A DNA stretch of 64,000 nt from Halochromatium salexigens (lineage in GTDB: Bacteria; Pseudomonadota; Gammaproteobacteria; Chromatiales; Chromatiaceae), in NCBI RefSeq assembly GCF_016653295.1, contig NZ_NHSF01000067.1, positions 1 through 64,000 of the forward strand. The letters are read 5' to 3'. Position numbers and translations under genes: made by a program. The notes beneath the pieces are model-generated. The model was not told where the DNA came from. It worked only from the letters and a program-made list of their open reading frames with translations, and did no database searches. The first letter of the stretch is position 1. Every line of letters begins with the position of its first letter. This document shows positions 11,325 through 19,918 of this stretch, in pieces.

Positions 11325-12272
11325 ATGGCCCACGCCCAGATCCTGAAAGACTCCCACATCGACTTCCTCGGCAAGCGGCGCATCGCGGCGATCGTCTCCG
11401 GGGCGCTCATGGTCATCTGCCTGCTGTCGATCCTGTTGCGCGGTTTCAACTTCGGTCTCGACTTCACCGGCGGCACCGTCATCGAACTCGGCTATGAGCA
11501 GCCGGTCGAGGTGTCCGAGATCACCGCGACGCTGGCCGAGGAGGGCATCGTCGATGCCACCGTCCAATACTTCGGCTCGAACCGCGACATCCTGATCCGC
11601 ATCGCGCCGCAGGAGGGTGAGGCGGCGAGTGCCACCATCAGCGATCGGGTGTTCCGCGTGCTCAGCGCCGACGTCGAGGGCGGGCTCGAACTGCGGCGGG
11701 TCGAGTTCGTCGGACCGCAGGTCGGCGAGGAGCTGCGCGAGCAAGGTGGCCTCGCGGTGCTGTTCGCGCTGATCGGCATCCTGGTCTATGTCGCCTTGCG
11801 CTTCGAGTGGCGCTTCGCGGTCGGCGCGGTCGCGGCTCTGATGCACGATGTGCTGTTCACGATCGGGATGTTCTCGCTTTTCTACATTCCGTTCGATCTG
11901 ACCGTGCTGGCGGCGGTGCTGGCGGTGATCGGCTACTCGCTCAACGACACCATCGTCATCTTCGATCGCATCCGCGAGAACTTCCGCAAGATGCGCAAGG
12001 GCACGGTGATCGAGATCAGCAACCGGTCGGTCAATCAGACCCTCTCGCGCACCATCATCACCTCTGGCACCACGTTGCTGGTGCTGCTGGCGCTCTACGT
12101 CCTCGGTGGCGAGGCCATCGCCGGCTTCTCGCTGGCGCTGATCATCGGCGTGTTGGTCGGCACCTATTCGACCATCTACATCGCCACCGCCGCAGCGGTG
12201 TGGCTCGGTATCAGTCGGGCCGACCTGCTGCCGCCGGAGAAGGAGGGCACGCTGGTCGATGATCGCCCATGA
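11325..12272 (+). CDS. secF: Protein translocase subunit SecF
   Basis: 315 aa. Six membrane helices with the family motifs GLDFTGGTVIELGY (after TM1) and GYSLNDTIVIFDRIREN (TM4-TM5), then SRTIITSGTTLLVLLALY. Partner of SecD. Its last four bases (ATGA) overlap the start of the following oxygenase gene, so the two are probably translated together. Confidence 0.97.
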   Translation: MAHAQILKDSHIDFLGKRRIAAIVSGALMVICLLSILLRGFNFGLDFTGGTVIELGYEQPVEVSEITATLAEEGIVDATVQYFGSNRDILIRIAPQEGEAASATISDRVFRVLSADVEGGLELRRVEFVGPQVGEELREQGGLAVLFALIGILVYVALRFEWRFAVGAVAALMHDVLFTIGMFSLFYIPFDLTVLAAVLAVIGYSLNDTIVIFDRIRENFRKMRKGTVIEISNRSVNQTLSRTIITSGTTLLVLLALYVLGGEAIAGFSLALIIGVLVGTYSTIYIATAAAVWLGISRADLLPPEKEGTLVDDRP

Positions 12273-12967
12273 GCACCCTCGATCAGGGTCCGGTGAGGCA
12301 GCATTCGGCGGCTGCGAGCACAGCGTCGGCGAACACGGCGTCCAGACCGACAGCCGAGGGGGAGACGACCGTGCGTGGCACTGACGCTCTGCGCGGCCTG
12401 CGCGAGGTCAAGCCGGGCAGCTTCATCCTCGAGCGCCCGGCGGCGCTGCCACCGGCCTTCTGCGAGGAGGTCATCGCCCGCTTCGAGGCCCATCCGGAGC
12501 AGCAATACGCAGGCCGTATCGGTCAGCTCCGCGAGGAGAATGCCTCGGTGAAGAAGACCACCGATCTGGTGGTCAGCAACAAGGATGATTGGAAGGATGT
12601 CGACCGCATGTTCTTCCGCTCGCTCGGCGCGGCCATGCTCGAGCTGCGCGAGGCCTTTCCGTATTTCAAGGGGCCGTTCAAGGACATCGGCTATCAGGTC
12701 CAGCGCTATCGGCCCGGCGAGTATTACCACTGGCACATCGACGGCGGCAGTCACGAACTCAGCCAGCGGCAGTTGGTCGCGCTCTGGTACCTGAACGACG
12801 TGCCGGGGCCGGGTGGCGAGACCGATTTCCTGTTCCAGCAGGTCAGCGTGCGACCGGAACGCGGCAAGCTGGTGCTGTTCCCGCCGTTCTGGACCCATGA
12901 GCATCGGGCGGCGCAGCTGCGCGAAGGGCTCAAGTACATCGCCACCACCTGGGTGGTCTTTGCCTGA
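12269..12967 (+). CDS. 2-oxoglutarate/Fe(II)-dependent oxygenase (prolyl 4-hydroxylase-like)
   Basis: 232 aa. The double-stranded beta-helix iron site is visible: YYHWHIDGG supplies His and Asp, and FWTHEHRA the distal His. The surrounding VQRYRPGEYYHWH, NDVPGPGGETDF and RGKLVLFPPF match prolyl 4-hydroxylase-like oxygenases. The first 36 residues are low-complexity Ala/Ser/Thr; an in-frame GTG at 12371 (VRGTDALRG) is an alternative start. It overlaps secF by 4 bp. The substrate is unknown; the SecF coupling hints at modification of an envelope or ribosomal protein, but that is guesswork. Confidence 0.85.
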   Translation: MSTLDQGPVRQHSAAASTASANTASRPTAEGETTVRGTDALRGLREVKPGSFILERPAALPPAFCEEVIARFEAHPEQQYAGRIGQLREENASVKKTTDLVVSNKDDWKDVDRMFFRSLGAAMLELREAFPYFKGPFKDIGYQVQRYRPGEYYHWHIDGGSHELSQRQLVALWYLNDVPGPGGETDFLFQQVSVRPERGKLVLFPPFWTHEHRAAQLREGLKYIATTWVVFA

Positions 12968-12968
12968 C

Positions 12969-13865
12969 TCAAGAACCCAGCACCTGTGCGCAGGCGGCGG
13001 GTGGCTGTGGACGCGGTTTCGACGTGCCCGATGAGCCTCGCTTCGGCGAGCGGGCCTCCTCACTGAACCACCAGGCGAGTTCGGCACCGCAGCCGCTGCC
13101 GGGCGCGATCGGCGCCTGCTGCTGGCAGGCTGGGCTGTCCGGCGGGCATTTAAGGCGTACATGCATGTGCGCATCATGGCCCCACCAGGGTCGAATCTTG
13201 CGCAGCCAGGGCGAACTCGCCTCGCTGCGGCAGAGGGCGCGCTTGATGCCGGGGTTGACCAGAATCCGGTCGACATCCGGATGTTGCGCCGCGCGTTGGA
13301 TCAGAAAGCGCTGCTCGGCGCCCCAACGCGCGTTGGGCCGGAGCCGATGACGGTCGAGCATGCTCGGTGGATCATTGGCCTCCGGGGTGTCGCGCCAGGC
13401 CTGACGCGGCGACTCGGCCAATGTGAGCCAGATGTCGACATCCAGCCCATTCTGATGGCTAACGTGTGACGACGCCATGCGCCCGCCACGCGGCTGCGCC
13501 AGATCACCGACCATGATCAACTTGCCGCCGGTACGCGCGGCAACTGCAGCGCCGAGTTCGCGCACCAGTGCGATCGTCCGGGCATGGCCGTAATAGCGGT
13601 TGCGATGGCGGCGGATGCTGACGAAGCCCTCGCCACTGGCAGGTAAGCCCAGGGCACCGCGCACGCAGCCGTTCGAGGGGCCGCCAATCGCCTCAGGGCG
13701 CCCTTTCGCAACGGTTTCGACCCGCGACCAAGGCGTCTCGGCGGCAATGAGCGGATCGAACGTCAGCAGCACGAGCAGGCCAACCATGAGCCTCTGCCCG
13801 AGCCCATAGCGTTTTCCGGAAAGTAGGCGAAACGGCGCGGGCCAAGCCTTTGTTGGCGGGTTCAT
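12969..13865 (-). CDS. mepA: Penicillin-insensitive murein endopeptidase MepA (peptidase M74)
   Basis: 298 aa. A zinc LAS-family enzyme that cuts D-Ala-mDAP cross-links in the periplasm. Zinc and catalytic motifs SSHVSHQNGLDVDIWL (HxxxxxxD) and WWGHDAHMHVRLKCP (HxH) are present. The start is ATG at 13865 with GGGAG upstream. It gives MNPPTKAWP followed by a signal-anchor or signal peptide around residues 28-45 (LMVGLLVLLTFDPLIAAETPW). Convergent with the oxygenase gene, with a single base between the stop codons. Confidence 0.93.
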   Translation of the reverse strand: MNPPTKAWPAPFRLLSGKRYGLGQRLMVGLLVLLTFDPLIAAETPWSRVETVAKGRPEAIGGPSNGCVRGALGLPASGEGFVSIRRHRNRYYGHARTIALVRELGAAVAARTGGKLIMVGDLAQPRGGRMASSHVSHQNGLDVDIWLTLAESPRQAWRDTPEANDPPSMLDRHRLRPNARWGAEQRFLIQRAAQHPDVDRILVNPGIKRALCRSEASSPWLRKIRPWWGHDAHMHVRLKCPPDSPACQQQAPIAPGSGCGAELAWWFSEEARSPKRGSSGTSKPRPQPPAACAQVLGS

Positions 13866-13983
13866 CAGCAGCTCCCGTCTGGATGCGACATCCGTTGGCG
13901 AGGGAAAGGCTGTGAGTATAGCGCTTAAGTGCTCTTTTGCGGCGTGGCGCTCCCTGGGGAGGAGCGCCGCACTATAGTGCTGA

Positions 13984-14655
13984 TCAGGCCTCCTTGCGCT
14001 TATCGCCGATGCGCTTGGAGAGCACCATACCCCGTATCGAGAGCAGCACGAAGGTGCTCGCGATGAAGCCAACGACGGCGACACCAATGCTGATTGAGAG
14101 CGCCTTGCTCTGGGCGCCATCGACGCCGAAGGTCTCGCCGATGTAGATCAGCATCGCGTTATCGGCCGGGGCGGCCAGCAGATAGGCGCAGAACACCATG
14201 AACAGGCTGAAGAAGAACAGCTTTAGGTCCATGTGGATGGCCGCCAGCAGGGTGGCGAAGGCGATCAGGTAGATAACGATCGAGGTGTACTGCTGGGCAT
14301 CAATCGCCTCCCGCAGACCTTGAGTATTGGCGGCATAGAGCAGGCCAAAGACGGCTCCCCAATGCACGACTTGTTTGATCAGGTACCAGGTGCGCACCTC
14401 GTTCGAGAGATAGGACTGACTCCACCCGGAGATCAACGAGATCAGGGCAATAACCGGAATGAAGTATACCCAGTACTGGATGGTGCCGGCCATATCGTTC
14501 TGACTCAGCCAAAACAGCACCACGGCGGTGACGAACAGGATGATTTGCGGCAGCAGGGCGAAGAGGAACGGACTTTGGTAGCGTTTGCGCTTCGGCTTGG
14601 CTTTCGACTTGGCTTTAGCGGGTGCTGCACTGGAAACGGCGGTGGCTTCGGACAC
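13984..14655 (-). CDS. Uncharacterised polytopic membrane protein
   Basis: 223 aa, family not recognised. A basic Ala/Lys-rich N-terminus (AKAKSKAKPKRKR) is followed by about six hydrophobic segments: FLFALLPQIILFVTAVVLFW, YFIPVIALISLISGW, WGAVFGLLYAANT, IVIYLIAFATLLAAI, LFFFSLFMVFCAYLLAA and ISIGVAVVGFIASTFVLLSI. No catalytic motif is visible. The gene stands alone, with 118 bp to mepA and 236 bp upstream containing an inverted repeat. The positively charged start suggests N-in topology. Confidence 0.8.
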   Translation of the reverse strand: MSEATAVSSAAPAKAKSKAKPKRKRYQSPFLFALLPQIILFVTAVVLFWLSQNDMAGTIQYWVYFIPVIALISLISGWSQSYLSNEVRTWYLIKQVVHWGAVFGLLYAANTQGLREAIDAQQYTSIVIYLIAFATLLAAIHMDLKLFFFSLFMVFCAYLLAAPADNAMLIYIGETFGVDGAQSKALSISIGVAVVGFIASTFVLLSIRGMVLSKRIGDKRKEA

Positions 14656-14831
14656 GACGAGTCCTCCAACTGGACCTGTGGTGAAGGGGACCGACGGTCA
14701 CAACCATCGAGGTACAGGGCGACCTCGACACAACGCCGCGCAAGAACCGACATCGTGATCGCGACGCGGGACCGTCGGGAGTGACAATCTCGTCCTAAGT
14801 GTAAACCCTTTTCGGTGTGTGTGTAGCTGGA

Positions 14832-14861
14832 TTGACACAAAAATTTTTCTCAAAGTGTCAA
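14832..14861. promoter_or_regulatory. Inverted repeat TTGACAC-N16-GTGTCAA in an AT-rich promoter region
   Basis: Perfect 7-bp arms at 14832-14838 and 14855-14861 flank AAAAATTTTTCTCAAA. It lies about 180 bp before the start of the minus-strand membrane-protein gene (14655) and just after the end of the SLC13 gene. It could be an operator or a weak 3' hairpin. TTGACA also matches a -35 box, but I found no convincing -10 at the right distance. Confidence 0.35.
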
Positions 14862-14891
14862 TTCAAGTAGACAATCTGGCTGGGCCAGTGC

Positions 14892-16679
14892 CTAGAATGG
14901 CCAGATCAGCGGCACCAAGGCCACCGTCAGGAGCCCGATCAGCAGGGTGAGCGGGATGCCGATGCGCAGGAAATCGACGACGCGATAACCGCCGACGTTG
15001 AACACCATCAGATTGGTCTGATAGCCGATCGGGGTCGCGAAGCTGGCCGAGGCGCCGACCATCAAGGTCACCAGGAACGGCACCGGGCTCACATCCATCA
15101 GCCGCGCGCTATCGAGGGCGACCGGAAACAGCAGCACGGCGGCGACATTGTTGGTGGCCAGGGCCGTGAGCACGGCGGCAGCGACGAACAGCAGGCCCAG
15201 CGCCAGCCAGGGCAGGCCACCGGCGAGCCCGATCAGCGCATCGGCGAGCAAGGCCGCCGCACCGGTCTTCTCGAGCGCCGCACCGATGCCGAACGCGGTC
15301 GCGATCACGATCAACACCTGCCAGTCCGGTGCGCGTCGGGCGACACGATCGGGCGTGCAGCGGGTCAGGATCATCGCGCCGGTGGCGAGCAGGGCGGCCT
15401 CGAGCATGCTCAGCAAGCCAACGGCAACCACCGCGACCATGGCGACGACGATGACCAAGGCGATAGGCGCGCGCTCGTGGCGCAGCGGATGTTCGTCGCC
15501 GAACTGGCTCACGACCAGGAAATCCTTCGAGTTACGCTGTTGCAGCACGAAATCCGGACGCGTCTCGAGCAGCAGGGTGTCACCGGCCCGCAGCACGATA
15601 TCGCCGATCTTGCGCCGCACGCGCTCGCCGTTGCGCGAAAGCGCGATGATCACCGCGTTGTAAGTGCCTCGGAACTGGCCCTGACGCACACTCGCGCCAA
15701 CCAAGGGACATTTGTTGGACAGGACCGCCTCCACGAAACAGCGCTCTTGGCGCGGCCCGCCGAGCTTGTAGACCTGCTTGGTGGCCGGCACCAGGCCGCG
15801 AATCCGATGCAGATCGACCACCGAGTCGAGAATGCCGGCGAACACCAGTCGATCGCCGGCGGCGAGCAGCACCTGTGGCGAGACCGCCGGCATGATCTGG
15901 CCATCGCGCTCGATCTCGGCGAGGAACAGACCGGGCAGTTGCCGCAGCCCTGCGGCCTCGATGCTCTTGCCGGCAAGCGGGCTGTCTGTGCTCACCATCA
16001 TCTCGGTGGTATAGCGGCGCACGTCTTCGAAGCGTTCGGCGGCCGCAATACGCGTCGGCAACAACCAGCGTGCGCCGAGCAGGATGAATAGCAAGGTGGC
16101 GATCACCAGCGGCACACCGATCCAGGCCAGCTCGAACAGCCCGAAGCCGGCGCCCTGGGTCTGTTCGCTGTAGAGCCCGTTCACCACCAGGTTGGTGCTG
16201 GTGCCGATCAGCGTGCAGGTGCCACCGACGATGCTGGCGAAGCTCAGCGGGATCAGCAGCTGGGAGAGGGCCAACCGATGCCGGCGCGCCCACTCGCTGA
16301 CCGCCGGGATGAAGATCGCGACCACGGCGGTGTTGTTCAGAAAGGCGCTGAGGCCCGCCGTCGGCAGCATCACGCGCAGGCGCGCATCGGCCTCACCCTT
16401 GGGCCGGCCGAGCAGCGACTGGCCGATCCAGCTCACGGCGCCGGTCTCCTTGAGCCCGGAGACCACCATGTAGAGCACGGCGACGGTGAGCATGCCCGGA
16501 TTGGCGAAACCCGCCAGCGCCTCGGCCGGGGTGAGCACGCCGCTGACGAGCAGAACGGTGAGCGCGCCCGCGGTGATGACATCGGGCGCCAGACGGGTCG
16601 CGAGGAAGAGGACGAAGGAGAGACCAACCAGCCCGAGGCTGAGCCAGCCTTGCCAGCCAAGGGCGAGCAATGCGTCCAT
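14892..16679 (-). CDS. SLC13-type permease with TrkA-C domains
   Basis: 595 aa. An anion or dicarboxylate/sulfate-type transporter of the DASS/ArsB-NhaD superfamily. The N-terminal half carries GFANPGMLTVAVLYMVVSGL, PTAGLSAFLNNTAVVAIFIP and GGTCTLIGTSTNLVVNGL. Two TrkA-C (RCK_C) regulatory domains lie in the middle (about residues 210-370). The second membrane half contains LTALATNNVAAVLLFP and SASFATPIGYQTNLMV. This layout matches the SAC1-like group that includes sulfate-related carriers. The substrate is not deducible; sulfate or another sulfur oxyanion would fit a sulfur phototroph (inference). Confidence 0.9.
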   Translation of the reverse strand: MDALLALGWQGWLSLGLVGLSFVLFLATRLAPDVITAGALTVLLVSGVLTPAEALAGFANPGMLTVAVLYMVVSGLKETGAVSWIGQSLLGRPKGEADARLRVMLPTAGLSAFLNNTAVVAIFIPAVSEWARRHRLALSQLLIPLSFASIVGGTCTLIGTSTNLVVNGLYSEQTQGAGFGLFELAWIGVPLVIATLLFILLGARWLLPTRIAAAERFEDVRRYTTEMMVSTDSPLAGKSIEAAGLRQLPGLFLAEIERDGQIMPAVSPQVLLAAGDRLVFAGILDSVVDLHRIRGLVPATKQVYKLGGPRQERCFVEAVLSNKCPLVGASVRQGQFRGTYNAVIIALSRNGERVRRKIGDIVLRAGDTLLLETRPDFVLQQRNSKDFLVVSQFGDEHPLRHERAPIALVIVVAMVAVVAVGLLSMLEAALLATGAMILTRCTPDRVARRAPDWQVLIVIATAFGIGAALEKTGAAALLADALIGLAGGLPWLALGLLFVAAAVLTALATNNVAAVLLFPVALDSARLMDVSPVPFLVTLMVGASASFATPIGYQTNLMVFNVGGYRVVDFLRIGIPLTLLIGLLTVALVPLIWPF

Positions 16680-16730
16680 GCGGGTTGGGCGAAAGTGGGG
16701 GCGATCAGGCGGCGCTGGCCAGGGCGCGGA

Positions 16731-17327
16731 TCAGGACCGTTGCAGTGCCTCGTAGCGCGCCTTGAAACGCTCCTGGCGCAAGCGTTCGGCCTCGGCCTCG
16801 GTGGCGATCAGCGGCGAATCCTGCCAACCACCGCTGGCGTGATCGAAGACCGAGAACCGATACGCCTTGCCGACCTTGAACACTTGGGTCACGTCCTGCC
16901 CGGCTTGCGCAAGCGCCTGCATCTTGTCGAGGCCGGCGGTCGGCGCATTGGATGGTCCCGAGGATGCCTGGTCGAGTGGCGGGCCGAGTGGCTGGCTGGC
17001 CGTCTCCCTGAAGCGGAATTGGTTGTTCTGCACCTCACCCTGCACATCCAGCTCGACGCTCTCGACCTCCGGCAGCCGGGTCAGGATATAACCGGCCATC
17101 AGCATACCCAGCTTCTCGTTCTCCTTCTCGAGCGCGGTCAGGAGCTTGTCGGCGATGATCTGGCAGCGCTGCAGGCGATTCGGCGCCTCGACCCATTCGC
17201 GGCTCATCTGCCAGCCTTGGTCCATATCGCGGTCGAGCTGCGCGAAGAAATCGCCGCCGCGCTCGATCACGGGGTCCGGGACATTCAGGGTGTAGACTTG
17301 CTCGTCGATGATGGCCTTGAGGATCAT
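16731..17327 (-). CDS. Conserved hypothetical protein, likely soluble
   Basis: 198 aa, not recognised. Begins MILKAIIDEQVYTLNVPDPV, has an acidic-basic middle (LQRCQIIADKLLTALEKENEKLG) that is probably helical, a flexible Pro/Ser-rich stretch around residues 112-130 and a lysine-poor helical tail rich in Glu/Arg. No signal peptide or membrane segment. It follows a co-directional gap 51 bp before the SLC13 gene and is divergent from piuC. Confidence 0.75.
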   Translation of the reverse strand: MILKAIIDEQVYTLNVPDPVIERGGDFFAQLDRDMDQGWQMSREWVEAPNRLQRCQIIADKLLTALEKENEKLGMLMAGYILTRLPEVESVELDVQGEVQNNQFRFRETASQPLGPPLDQASSGPSNAPTAGLDKMQALAQAGQDVTQVFKVGKAYRFSVFDHASGGWQDSPLIATEAEAERLRQERFKARYEALQRS

Positions 17328-17401
17328 CCGGCCCTCCGCTCGTTGCTTGATCGCGATGGATGCGCTGATTCTATCCGACCCACTGACTGAATGTTCATCC
17401 C

Positions 17402-18076
17402 ATGCTCCTCAGGATTCCTGCTCTACTGAATGCCGCCCAAGTCCAAAAGGTGCGCGAGCTACTCGCCGACGCCGAGTTCGTCGATGGCAAGCTCAGCGCC
17501 GGCTTCGCCGCCTCGAAGGTCAAGCACAACGAGGAGATGCGCCAGGAGCCCGAGCGCATGCGCCTGCTGGTACGCATCCTCATGGCCAGTCTCGGCCACA
17601 ACGAGCGCTTTCGCTTCGGCGTGCTGCCGCACCGCGTCGCCGACCCGATCTTCGCCCGCTATCGCCCCGGCATGACCTATGGCGATCATGTCGATGATCC
17701 GATCATGGGCAGCAGCGGGCCGCGCTTTCGCAGCGATGTCTCGATGACGCTGTTCCTCAATGAGCCCGAGGCCTATGACGGCGGCGAACTGCTGATGCAC
17801 ACCCCGTTCGGCGATCAGCATGTCAAGCTGCCCGCTGGCGATGCTGTGGTCTATCCTTCCTCGAGCCTGCATCAGGTCGCCGAGGTGACTCGCGGCGAGC
17901 GCCTGGTGGCGCTAACGTGGATTCAGAGCTATGTGCGTGACCCGGCCCAACGCGAATTGCTCTATGAACTCAATCAGGCGCGCGAGCTGCTGTTGAAGGA
18001 GGCACCGGGCGCCGCGCATACCGGGCACGTCGATCGCAGCTATGCCAACCTGGTGCGCATGTGGAGCGAACTCTGA
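17402..18076 (+). CDS. PKHD-type Fe(II)/2-oxoglutarate hydroxylase (PiuC/YbiX family)
   Basis: 224 aa, normal length for the PiuC/YbiX family. The iron site is YGDHVDDPIMG (His, Asp) and SSSLHQVAEVTRGERLVAL (distal His and the Arg that binds 2-oxoglutarate). Further family features are ARYRPGMTYG, RSDVSMTLFLNEPEAYDGGEL and the C-terminal helix. Family members often sit with TonB receptors and iron uptake genes; none is present here. There is no clear ribosome-binding site before ATG 17402, but the N-terminus matches relatives. Confidence 0.92.
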   Translation: MLLRIPALLNAAQVQKVRELLADAEFVDGKLSAGFAASKVKHNEEMRQEPERMRLLVRILMASLGHNERFRFGVLPHRVADPIFARYRPGMTYGDHVDDPIMGSSGPRFRSDVSMTLFLNEPEAYDGGELLMHTPFGDQHVKLPAGDAVVYPSSSLHQVAEVTRGERLVALTWIQSYVRDPAQRELLYELNQARELLLKEAPGAAHTGHVDRSYANLVRMWSEL

Positions 18077-18124
18077 CCGATTCCCCGACGCTGTGGCCCC
18101 GGCTGTGACCCCTGGATGCCTGAC

Positions 18125-18538
18125 TCAGGCTGCGGCCCGCGCGGCTTGTCCCTTCATCTTGTTGACGATCGCGTAGACGCCGACGTGTCGGTTGGGGCTC
18201 AGGTGCTCTTCGAGCTGCAGACCGGCGAACAGCGCATCGACATCGAGCGCCTCGATCTCGGCGGCGGTCTTGCCCGAGAACAACCCGACCAGAAGCGCGA
18301 CCACCCCCTTGATGATCGCGGTGTCGCAATCGCCCTCGAAGCGCAACCGCTCGCCTTCGGGCTTGGCCACCAGGTGCACGGTACTCATGCACTCCATCAC
18401 GCGGTTGGCATCGGTCTTGTCGGCCGGGTCCATGGCCGGCAGGCGCTCACCGATCTCGACCAGGTACTGATAGCGCTGATCCCAGTCGCCCAGCAGGTCG
18501 AAGGTCTCGATGATGTCTTGGATCGATTCGTCGGCCAT
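18125..18538 (-). CDS. sufE: Cysteine desulfuration protein SufE
   Basis: 137 aa. Accepts persulfide sulfur from a SufS/CsdA-type desulfurase for Fe-S assembly. The start is ATG at 18538 (MADESIQDIIETF), giving the normal family length. The active cysteine lies in VMECMSTVHL, followed by the SufE-typical FEGDCDTAIIKGVVALL. It is 20 bp downstream of iscA on the same strand, so the two are probably cotranscribed. No desulfurase gene is in the window. Confidence 0.93.
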   Translation of the reverse strand: MADESIQDIIETFDLLGDWDQRYQYLVEIGERLPAMDPADKTDANRVMECMSTVHLVAKPEGERLRFEGDCDTAIIKGVVALLVGLFSGKTAAEIEALDVDALFAGLQLEEHLSPNRHVGVYAIVNKMKGQAARAAA

Positions 18539-18558
18539 GGATGATCCTTGGTATCGGG

Positions 18559-18885
18559 TCAGACGCTGAACGACTCGCCACAGCCGCATGCGTCCTTGAT
18601 GTTGGGGTTGCGGAACTCGAAGCCCTCGTTGAGCAGGCTGGATTTGACGAAGTCGACCTCCATGCCATCGAGGCGCGGCAGGCTGGCCTCATCGACCACG
18701 ACCTTCACGCCATGGCTCTCGAAGACATGATCGCCATCGGCGCAGTCGTCGGCATAGTCGACCACATAGGCGAAGCCGGTACAGCCGCTCTTCTTGGTGC
18801 CGAGGCGCAGTCCGACGCCATGGCCGCGTTGTTGGAGCATCTTATTGACGTGGCTCGCAGCCGCGTCGGTCAAAGTCACTGCCAT
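18559..18885 (-). CDS. iscA: Iron-sulfur cluster assembly protein IscA
   Basis: 108 aa (E. coli IscA is 107). An A-type Fe-S carrier. The three conserved cysteines are present in SGCTGFAYVVDY and in DACGCGESFSV at the C-terminus. Start at ATG 18885 with GAGG upstream; the in-frame extension to 18951 is unlikely. Paired with sufE rather than the full isc operon. Confidence 0.93.
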   Translation of the reverse strand: MAVTLTDAAASHVNKMLQQRGHGVGLRLGTKKSGCTGFAYVVDYADDCADGDHVFESHGVKVVVDEASLPRLDGMEVDFVKSSLLNEGFEFRNPNIKDACGCGESFSV

Positions 18886-18974
18886 TGATGGAGTCCTCGT
18901 GTTCATGGATAGCGCTGTCCTAGCTAGTGCCTTCGCGCGCGCAAATTTCAAGGGCTCGCGCGCCGTTGTCTCAC

Positions 18975-19646
18975 TCAGTGGCGTTGCTCGGTCCCCAGCC
19001 GGGCGGCGTGTGCGGACATCTCCATCAGCCCGCGCATCAGCGAGGCGCGCTCGCCGAGCTGGACCGTCTCGATCAAGGCTTGCTTGTCCTCGGCCTCGAG
19101 CGGCAGATGAGCGCAGAGGAGGTTGATCAGGTCGGCATCGGCCATCTTGCCGATATCATCCCAAGGGATCTCGACGCTGCGCTGCTCGCAGAACGTGCGC
19201 AGCGAGCCCATGAAGCGTTCACGCTCGCTCAGACTCGCCTCCTCGTCCTCGAGGTCCAGCGCGAATCCGTGCCACTCCGGCCTGACGCGGCGGAAGTCTT
19301 CTTGCATCGGCAACTCCTCCAGGACCTTGAAACGGCAGAGTCCGGTCAGCACCAGCACGATGCGCCCGTCGTTGGTCTCGCTGTAGGAGGTGATGCGTCC
19401 AGCGCAGCCGACCTGATGGATGTCGAGCGGATCATCCGCCGCCTGCGCGTCCGCCGTCGGTGCGCGCGGCTGCACCATGCCGAGCAGGTGATCGCTGGCC
19501 AAGGCGGCCTGCACCATCGCCAAATAACGCGGCTCGAAGATATTCAGCGGCAGTTGCACGCCCGGCATCACCACGGCGCCGCTGAGCGGGAAGATCGGCA
19601 GCACGTCGGGCAGATCGGGGAAACGCTGTAGAAAGGGGCTGCGCAT
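18975..19646 (-). CDS. LON peptidase substrate-binding-domain protein
   Basis: 223 aa. A stand-alone LON N-terminal-type domain without the protease: LPIFPLSGAVVMPGVQLPLNIFEPRYLAMV at the start, then RITSYSETNDGRIVLVLTGLCRF and a helical C-terminal part. Such proteins are common in proteobacteria, function poorly defined. 89 bp upstream of iscA on the same strand. Confidence 0.9.
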   Translation of the reverse strand: MRSPFLQRFPDLPDVLPIFPLSGAVVMPGVQLPLNIFEPRYLAMVQAALASDHLLGMVQPRAPTADAQAADDPLDIHQVGCAGRITSYSETNDGRIVLVLTGLCRFKVLEELPMQEDFRRVRPEWHGFALDLEDEEASLSERERFMGSLRTFCEQRSVEIPWDDIGKMADADLINLLCAHLPLEAEDKQALIETVQLGERASLMRGLMEMSAHAARLGTEQRH

Positions 19647-19785
19647 CAGGCGATTCTCCGGTAGTCACGGGTTCGGTGGGCTGGCGCCTAATATAGGGGC
19701 GCATGAGGTCGTGTCCAAAACGCGCGCTCAGCACACTCACCAGGGCTCGCCGAAAGCGCCTTGACCGGTCATAATGCAAGACCCT

Positions 19786-19870
19786 GCCCGGATGGTGAAA
19801 TTGGTAGACACAAGGGACTTAAAATCCCTCGGCTTCGGCCGTGCCGGTTCGAGTCCGGCTCCGGGCACCA
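19786..19870 (+). tRNA. tRNA-Leu (anticodon UAA)
   Basis: 85 nt including encoded CCA. Acceptor GCCCGGA pairs with TCCGGGC, discriminator A. Anticodon loop CTTAAAA gives UAA (reads UUA/UUG). A long variable arm (CTCGGCTTCGGCCG) and T arm GGTTCGAGTCC follow. A transposase remnant begins 49 bp downstream, so the tRNA 3' end may have served as an integration point. Confidence 0.95.
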
Positions 19871-19918
19871 GCTTTCAGATCAACAGGTTAGGTGAGAGCA
19901 GGGTAACTTCTCAATAAG

